Both the position numbers and the translations under genes were made by a program. Of a stretch of DNA of 33,429 nt, positions 28,346 through 33,429 are shown one piece after another. The stretch comes from Rhodospirillaceae bacterium (GTDB taxonomy: Bacteria > Pseudomonadota > Alphaproteobacteria > SP197), in assembly GCA_018700655.1 (NCBI GenBank), contig JABIUG010000434.1, positions 1 to 33,429 on the forward strand. The letters run 5' to 3'. Position 1 is the stretch's first letter. Every line of letters starts with the position of its first letter. Under the pieces are notes generated by a model, which was given only the letters and a program-made list of their open reading frames with translations, was not told the DNA's origin and made no database searches.

Positions 28346-30433
28346 TCAGGTCGTTTGTTGCGGCACCACCAGGGCATCAACGGCAAGCGCACCGTCGGGC
28401 CCGGCGATTACCGGGTTGAGATCGAGTTCTGAAATCGTAGCACCAAGCGTGGCCGCCAGAACGGAGAATCGCGCCAGCATATCGGCAAGCGCGTCGATAT
28501 CGGCGGCAGGCCTGCCGCGCACGCCGTCAAGCAGGGCGCGACCCTTCAAACGGTCAATCAGGCTTCGTGCGAATGCGATATCAAATGGCGGCACGGCCAA
28601 AAGGCTGTCTTTGAGCACCTCGACGAAGATACCGCCGGTACCGACCAGCACCAGCGGACCGAACTGCGGATCCTGGATCAGCCCGAACACCATCTCCGTT
28701 CCCGCCGGCGCCATCGGTGCGACAAGGCAGCGCGGTCCCAGACGTTCGGCCATGTCGTCATAAGCCTGTCCCACGGCATCTGCGCCCATGAGGCCCAGAT
28801 GAACCCCGCCGACGTCGGATTTGTGCTGAATGCCGGCTTCGGCTGTTTTCAGGACAACGGGCCCACCCATTTTGTCTGCGGCTGCCAGCACGGCAGCGCG
28901 GTCTTCGACAATCGCCATCTCGGGCACGGCAATGCCGAAGTCTCCGGCGAGCGCCAGACCCTCGGCTTCGTCGAGCGGGGCGCCGGAGCCAAGGCGTGCG
29001 CGCCAGTGTTCGATGACTGCGCTCTCGGGTGCGACGGGCACAACCATCGATGCTGGTGCAAGATGGTCGCGCCAGACCATCATCGCCGCCATGGCTTTCA
29101 TGCCGGCTCCCATGCCATCGAGAAAGCGGATGCCGGTGCCTTCCAGCATGGCGACAGTTTCATGGACCACGCCACCGGGCACACAGTTCACAAACGCCAT
29201 GGGTTTTCCGGTTTCACGGGCAATGGCGTGGGCGCCTTCGACGAAGGAGCCGCGGAATTCTTCGCCATCGCGCATATCGGCGATCCAGGCGCCGGCCGCG
29301 CAGTCGGGATCGGACATGAGCGCACGCCAGCAATCGAGAAAGATCGAGACATAGTCGTGCCCGGTGCCCCAGGCATCGAGCGGATTGACCGGGTCGAGAC
29401 CGTATTCCAGCCGGTCGGCCAGGGCCGCGGTGGTGGTGGGCGAGATCTCGGCAAACCGGAGACCGGCGTCTGAAGCCTGATCAACAAGATGCTCGCGTTC
29501 GCCGCCTGAATCGGTGATCGCGACCAGGCCGCCAGCGCCAAACGGGCGCGGCTGGGTCGCCATCTGCAGCGTTGCAATCATCTCGGGCAAGTCATAGACG
29601 CGGATGACGCCGTGGCGTTCGAAGATCGCATCATAGGCGGCATCATCGCCTGCAAGCGCGCCGGAATGGCTCATCGCCATCTTTACGCTTTCTTCCGTGC
29701 GGGCCGCCTTGAGCGCGACCACAGGCACACCCTGTGCCTTTGCCTTGTCGGCCGCGGCACAAAAGCCCGCGGGATCGCGGATCGTCTCGATGTAGAGCGC
29801 GATGGCCCGGGTCGAGGGAAGCTCTAGCGCGTAATCCATGTAGTCGGCGGTGGTCGTTGCGATTTCCTGGCCTGCCGTGATGGTCAGGTTGAACTTCAGC
29901 CGTCCGTCGTTCTGGACCAACCCGCCATAGATCGAGCCGGACTGGGAGATCAGCGTGATCGATCCGGGGTCCTTGCTCGCATTGCCGCTGGCCAGCGTGA
30001 CCTGGGTTCCCTCGTCATAATTGACGAAGCCCGACCCGTTCCCGCCGCAGACCATCAGGCCCGCCCCTTGCGCCTTGGTTCTCAGCCGAACCAACAGGGG
30101 AGGATCGGTGTCGTTTTCCAGGTAACCCGAAGAAAAGATCGTGACCGCTGGAATGCCGGCCGCGATGGCATCGTCGAGCACCGCTTCGACCCTTGCGTTG
30201 GCGACGTTCAGCATGGCGTGGTCGACCGGCTTTTCGATGGCCGCCAGGTTGGGCAGGCAGGGCCGCTCGTCGATCTCGTCGTATCGGGGATTGATCAGGT
30301 GGATGTCGCCGTTGAAACCGCTGTCGGCCAAGGCCCGATAGGACATCCAGCCGAAGGTAGACTGTTTGGGTGACGCGCCCACGATGGCAACAGAACGGGG
30401 GCAGAGAAGCGGCCGTAAACGATGCTGAACCAT
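28346..30433 (-). CDS. ADP-forming acyl-CoA synthetase (acetate-CoA ligase family)
   Basis: Single-chain NDP-forming acyl-CoA synthetase, 695 residues from ATG 30433; the longer frame is not conserved. The CoA-binding Rossmann domain opens with PRSVAIVGASP (12-22). The phosphohistidine is H256 in the MSHSGALAGDDA segment. A flavodoxin-like ligase domain follows (VAITDSGGEREHL), then a C-terminal ATP-grasp_5 domain from about residue 480 (VVLKTAEAGIQHKSDVGGV, LDLNPVI). It activates a carboxylic acid to its CoA thioester, the first step for the crotonase and dehydrogenase encoded downstream. Which acid is not shown. First gene of the leftward operon and divergent from the DMT transporter. Confidence 0.93.
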   Translation of the reverse strand: MVQHRLRPLLCPRSVAIVGASPKQSTFGWMSYRALADSGFNGDIHLINPRYDEIDERPCLPNLAAIEKPVDHAMLNVANARVEAVLDDAIAAGIPAVTIFSSGYLENDTDPPLLVRLRTKAQGAGLMVCGGNGSGFVNYDEGTQVTLASGNASKDPGSITLISQSGSIYGGLVQNDGRLKFNLTITAGQEIATTTADYMDYALELPSTRAIALYIETIRDPAGFCAAADKAKAQGVPVVALKAARTEESVKMAMSHSGALAGDDAAYDAIFERHGVIRVYDLPEMIATLQMATQPRPFGAGGLVAITDSGGEREHLVDQASDAGLRFAEISPTTTAALADRLEYGLDPVNPLDAWGTGHDYVSIFLDCWRALMSDPDCAAGAWIADMRDGEEFRGSFVEGAHAIARETGKPMAFVNCVPGGVVHETVAMLEGTGIRFLDGMGAGMKAMAAMMVWRDHLAPASMVVPVAPESAVIEHWRARLGSGAPLDEAEGLALAGDFGIAVPEMAIVEDRAAVLAAADKMGGPVVLKTAEAGIQHKSDVGGVHLGLMGADAVGQAYDDMAERLGPRCLVAPMAPAGTEMVFGLIQDPQFGPLVLVGTGGIFVEVLKDSLLAVPPFDIAFARSLIDRLKGRALLDGVRGRPAADIDALADMLARFSVLAATLGATISELDLNPVIAGPDGALAVDALVVPQQTT

Positions 30434-30598
30434 GACAAGAACCTGTCTGACAAATTCGTTCCGAAACCTTAGAGCGAATGCAGGCCGGTGCAAGACGGAA
30501 AGACGTCCTGGGACCTCATCCGGCGCTGATTTGGACGGGATCCCGCAAGCGCAAGAACCGGAATGACATTGTGAGAGCTGTGGCGATAGTCTGCGCCC

Positions 30599-31516
30599 AT
30601 GTCCACACCCGCCCCCACGCTCGACTCAATCGCCTGGCTGCTTCTGGTCGCATTGTCGCTCGTCTGGGGCGCCTCGTTTTTCTTCGCTGAGGTCGCCCTT
30701 GTCGAGCTGCCACCCATCACGATTGTAACCCTGCGCATGATCATCGGGGTCGCCGGGCTATGGGCCATCGTCGCGGTGATTCGGCCCGTCATGCCCAGGG
30801 ACCGTGCGACCTGGCGCGATCTCATCGTCATGGGGCTCCTCAACAACGCCATTCCGTTCAGCCTGATCGTGACCGGTCAGATCTGGATCACCGGCGGACT
30901 TGCCAGTGTGCTGAATGCCACCACGCCGGTCTTTGGCGTGATTGCCGCGCATTTTTTCACCAGTGACGAACGTCTGACGCCCAACCGGTTGGCTGGCGTT
31001 GTGCTCGGTTTCCTTGGTGTCGTGGTGCTGATGGGGCCCTCGGTGATCGGCAACAGCGAGGCTCAGCTGATCGGCGGAGCCTTCTTGCTTGCGGCGGCGG
31101 TTTCCTATGCCACGGCTGGTTTGTGGGGGCGCCGTCTGCGCCATCTTCCTCCGGTCAGTGCCGCGACCGGGCAGGCGAGCTGTTCGATGGTAATGTTGAT
31201 TCCGGTCGCCCTGGTTCTTGAGCAGCCCTGGAAACTTGCCATGCCGTCGGCCGAAGTCTGGGGTTCGCTTGTCGGGATAGGGCTGCTCTCGACCACGCTG
31301 GCCTACCTGATGTTCTTTGCCATTCTGAAACGCGCAGGCGGCAGCAATGTCATGCTGGTGACCCTGCTGGTTCCGCCCAGCGCGATCCTGCTTGGTGTGC
31401 TGATTCTGGCCGAGCCGGTCAGCATCGAGCAACTTCTCGGTACGGCTCTGATCGGCCTGGGTCTGGTTGCGATCGATGGTCGGCTGATCAAGCGATGGTT
31501 CCGAAAGTCGATATGA
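30599..31516 (+). CDS. EamA/DMT-superfamily transporter
   Basis: Inner-membrane drug/metabolite transporter of 305 residues with about ten hydrophobic helices in two EamA repeats (first from SIAWLLLVALSLVWGASFF, second from GGAFLLAAAVSYATAGLWG). The direction is probably export of a small metabolite, which cannot be named. The first helix has the WGASF motif seen in this family. The ATG at 30599 gives a normal N-terminus. It is divergent from the acyl-CoA synthetase across 165 bases. A copy of the window's repeat family starts directly after its stop. Confidence 0.92.
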   Translation: MSTPAPTLDSIAWLLLVALSLVWGASFFFAEVALVELPPITIVTLRMIIGVAGLWAIVAVIRPVMPRDRATWRDLIVMGLLNNAIPFSLIVTGQIWITGGLASVLNATTPVFGVIAAHFFTSDERLTPNRLAGVVLGFLGVVVLMGPSVIGNSEAQLIGGAFLLAAAVSYATAGLWGRRLRHLPPVSAATGQASCSMVMLIPVALVLEQPWKLAMPSAEVWGSLVGIGLLSTTLAYLMFFAILKRAGGSNVMLVTLLVPPSAILLGVLILAEPVSIEQLLGTALIGLGLVAIDGRLIKRWFRKSI

Positions 31517-31575
31517 GTTTGTTGTTCCCTCAATCGCCCGGCGCGGGGTTGCTTGCCTGTCGCCCTGCCCGGGCC
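31517..31575 (+). repeat. Diverged copy of the stop-codon-associated repeat
   Basis: GTTTGTTGTTCCCTCAATCG begins at the base after the DMT transporter stop and aligns with the T-rich head, CCTCA and GGCGCG core of the copy at 32833. It fills the 73-base gap before the MFS gene. This is the weakest member of the family. Confidence 0.45.
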
Positions 31576-31589
31576 TTCCGGCTATCTCC

Positions 31590-32810
31590 ATGAGCGCGGT
31601 CAACCGGGTCTTTTTCGGTTGGTGGGTGGCCTGGTCCGGCTTCCTGATGGCGCTGTTCGCCTGGGGTTTCGGTTTCTACGGTTCGGGCGTTTTCCTCACC
31701 TGGTTCACCGAACGCCACGGCTGGGCCCTGGCTGATGTCTCGCTGGCGATCACGGCCTATTATGCGGTCAGTGCGACGGTGATCGTCTTTTCGGGCGACC
31801 TCTATCAGCGCCTGGGACATCGCGTCACCTGTCTGTTGGGCGTGGCCTCCCTGGGGCTGGCGGCGCTCGCCATGCCACTGGTCGATGCGCTCTGGCAGGT
31901 CTGGTGCGCCTATGGGGTGATGGCGCTTGGCTGGGCACTGCTTGGCACGGCCGGTGTCAACATCGCGCTCGCACCCTGGTTCGAGAAGAAGCGCGGCTTT
32001 GTCGTGTCGCTCGCGCTCAACGGTGCCAGCATGGGTGCGGTGGTGATCGCTCCGGTGATGGTGCTTCTGGCGGCAATCTACAGCCCGCTCTGGGCGGTCG
32101 TGTTGATGGTCGGTCTGATGGTGGCGACGCTGGGCGTGATGGCGGTGGTGACGCTGGGCAAGACCCCACAGCAGATGGGACTCTATCCCGACGGTCTGGA
32201 TGCCGCACCCGCCAAACATGGTGATGACACGCTGCCGACCGCGTCGAAACGTGCCCTGCTCGCAGGCTGGCCTCTGTGGTCGGTCGCCTTGCCCTTTGCC
32301 ATGGCGCTGTTTGTTCAGGTCGGCATGATGACCCACCAGTTCCGCTTTCTGACGCTCAACATGGGCGAGTCGCAGGCTGCTTTGATCATGGCGCTCTCGG
32401 GCATCATGGCGGTGATCGGGAGGGTCGGTACCGGCTTCATTGTCGACCGGGTCGACCGTCGGCTTGTCGCCTGCATCAACTTCTCGCTTCAGGGTGCCGC
32501 GCTCGCCCTGCTGACGCTGGGCAGCGATCCCGCGCTGATCTGGGCGGGCTGGCTGCTGTTCGGTCTGGGTGTCGGCAACCAGGTCACGCTTTCGGGCCTG
32601 ATCGTCCAGGTCGAGTTCTCGCGCCGCGACTTTGCTCGCGCGATTGCGCTGGTCGTGGCGATCACCCAGGCGACCTATGCCTTTGGTCCAGGCAGCATCG
32701 GCGTTCTGGCCCAATGGTCCGGCAGCTACACGCTGCCACTGATGATCACCGCAGTTATTCTGGCCGCGGCGGCGATCCTGATCATGGTCGGCAGGCCCGG
32801 GCCGCGCTGA
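31590..32810 (+). CDS. MFS transporter, oxalate/formate-antiporter-like
   Basis: Major-facilitator permease of 406 residues with twelve hydrophobic segments and a hydrophilic central loop at about 195-220. The N-terminus FFGWWVAWSGFLMALFAWGF and the APWFEKKRGF loop are typical of the group that includes oxalate/formate antiporters and monocarboxylate porters. The substrate is unassigned; a small carboxylate fits the neighbouring acyl-CoA synthetase operon but is inference. No strong Shine-Dalgarno is seen before ATG 31590. A repeat copy lies on each side, and a small membrane protein follows. Confidence 0.92.
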   Translation: MSAVNRVFFGWWVAWSGFLMALFAWGFGFYGSGVFLTWFTERHGWALADVSLAITAYYAVSATVIVFSGDLYQRLGHRVTCLLGVASLGLAALAMPLVDALWQVWCAYGVMALGWALLGTAGVNIALAPWFEKKRGFVVSLALNGASMGAVVIAPVMVLLAAIYSPLWAVVLMVGLMVATLGVMAVVTLGKTPQQMGLYPDGLDAAPAKHGDDTLPTASKRALLAGWPLWSVALPFAMALFVQVGMMTHQFRFLTLNMGESQAALIMALSGIMAVIGRVGTGFIVDRVDRRLVACINFSLQGAALALLTLGSDPALIWAGWLLFGLGVGNQVTLSGLIVQVEFSRRDFARAIALVVAITQATYAFGPGSIGVLAQWSGSYTLPLMITAVILAAAAILIMVGRPGPR

Positions 32811-32832
32811 CAGGCGTGAACCCGGCTGCCGC

Positions 32833-32914
32833 GTTTTTGCTCCCTCAGTCGCCGGGCGCGAGCTCTGCACGTCTGGCTTTAGCCGCTTTCGCGACGGGCT
32901 CGCAGTCGCTCGCC
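32833..32914 (+). repeat. Copy of the stop-codon-associated repeat
   Basis: Starts 22 bases after the MFS stop with GTTTTTGCTCCCTCAGTCGC. The tail (GGCTTTAGCCGCTTTCGC, GGGCTCGCAGTCGCTCGCC) aligns with the right arm of the composite repeat read on the minus strand (GGCTTTCGCCGCTCGC, GGGCTCGCAGTCGCTCGCC). The two align over roughly 70 bases. Confidence 0.7.
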
Positions 32915-32957
32915 GCTCTGGTGTAAAACAAAGCCACACGAACAGGAGGAATTGACC

Positions 32958-33377
32958 ATGGCTGCAAACAGGTTCTCATGGGGCAACTTTGCCATTCGCT
33001 GGGTGGTGGCGATGGTCGCCGTGATGGCGACCTTCAATCCGACCTCAATGTCCTATTACCAATGGGTCATGACCGGCGGAAATGAAGATATGGCCCTGAA
33101 GGTTCTGGCCGGCCTGGTGCTGCTGATTCTGATCGTGATCTATCTGCGCGCGACCTGGAACTCGCTCGGTCCCATCGGGGTAGTCCTCGCCACGGCTTTC
33201 CTGGGCGCCTGTGTCTGGGCGCTGGTTGATCTGGGACTGCTGGATCTGGCCAACACCACGGTCGTCACCTGGATCGCACTGGCCGCGATCGCCACGGTCA
33301 TGGCCATCGGGATTTCCTGGTCCCATATCCGGCGTCGCGTTTCCGGGCAGCTCGATGTCGATGAGACGGAGTTGTAG
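32958..33377 (+). CDS. Small four-helix membrane protein (DUF6524-like)
   Basis: Integral membrane protein of 139 residues and unknown function. The ATG at 32958 has AGGAGGA 7 bases upstream, an ideal ribosome site; the in-frame TTG six bases earlier is rejected. Four hydrophobic segments are visible: about 10-28 (IRWVVAMVAVMATF), 47-65 (VLAGLVLLILIVIYL), 74-96 (IGVVLATAFLGACVWAL) and 104-122 (VVTWIALAAIATVMAIGISW). FNPTSMSYYQW and LRATWNSLG between helices match what I recall of DUF6524. Neighbouring repeats flank it on both sides. Confidence 0.85.
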   Translation: MAANRFSWGNFAIRWVVAMVAVMATFNPTSMSYYQWVMTGGNEDMALKVLAGLVLLILIVIYLRATWNSLGPIGVVLATAFLGACVWALVDLGLLDLANTTVVTWIALAAIATVMAIGISWSHIRRRVSGQLDVDETEL

Positions 33378-33390
33378 GGGCGCGTGATCT

Positions 33391-33429
33391 GTTTTTGTTT
33401 GTTTAGCCTCAGGCGCCGGCACTCGCTCC
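33391..33429 (+). repeat. Repeat copy cut by the right edge
   Basis: Begins 13 bases past the stop of the small membrane protein. GTTTTTGTTTGTTTAGCCTC then AGGCGCCGGC and ACTCGCTCC is nearly identical to the left arm of the composite repeat at 22664-22703 over the visible 39 bases. It continues beyond the window. Confidence 0.8.

Noticed and set aside
31530-32939. 469-codon open frame on the minus strand
   Set aside because: Opposite strand of the MFS gene. Its composition is Arg/His/Gln-rich with no domain, as expected of GC-rich antisense.

Overview
The window is GC-rich chromosomal DNA of an alphaproteobacterium, most likely Rhodospirillales or a relative. The evidence is the gene order around dnaA (rpsT, mutM, ubiE, ubiB, coaBC, dut), which is typical of that class, plus the protein types. 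The genus cannot be named from sequence alone. The stop codons are ordinary (TAG, TGA and TAA all terminate intact genes).

Positions 1-6509 are a replication block read leftwards: dnaA, dnaN, recF and a gyrB that runs off the left edge, with rpsT further upstream. A perfect hairpin separates dnaA from dnaN. A 585-base region upstream of dnaA is partly AT-rich and holds no convincing gene and no clear DnaA box. Positions 6600-15073 hold housekeeping genes: mutM (leftward), then ubiE-ubiB and coaBC-dut (rightward). An oxyR/katG divergon sits between ubiB and coaBC. OxyR is intact with both redox cysteines, but katG is broken by four independent lesions.

Positions 15074-19586 hold a DUF1272 zinc-ribbon protein, a GNAT acetyltransferase, a MoeB/ThiF-type adenylyltransferase overlapping a DsrE-like protein, and two tandem paralogous Fe(II)/2-oxoglutarate oxygenases. 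The first oxygenase is preceded by an 18-codon ORF with a near-perfect Shine-Dalgarno sequence whose stop overlaps the oxygenase start. Positions 19599-22659 hold a decayed adenylate cyclase/TPR gene and a divergent Rieske oxygenase.

Positions 22660-33429 are accessory metabolism. They include a 2-hydroxyacid dehydrogenase, a secreted SH3-domain protein, an MDR reductase, and a leftward operon for an ADP-forming acyl-CoA synthetase, a crotonase, a 3-hydroxyacyl-CoA dehydrogenase and an M19 dipeptidase (with an early amber codon). Two transporters and a small membrane protein follow. The operon reads as activation and beta-oxidation-type processing of a small acid; its substrate is unknown.

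Two features stand out. First, a family of intergenic repeats is found here only just 3' of stop codons and in the orientation of the upstream gene. It includes a 390-bp composite palindrome with two inward-facing REP-like hairpins. Second, frameshifts, nonsense codons and short deletions cluster in three accessory genes while the core genes are clean. That suggests either real gene erosion or local sequence error.
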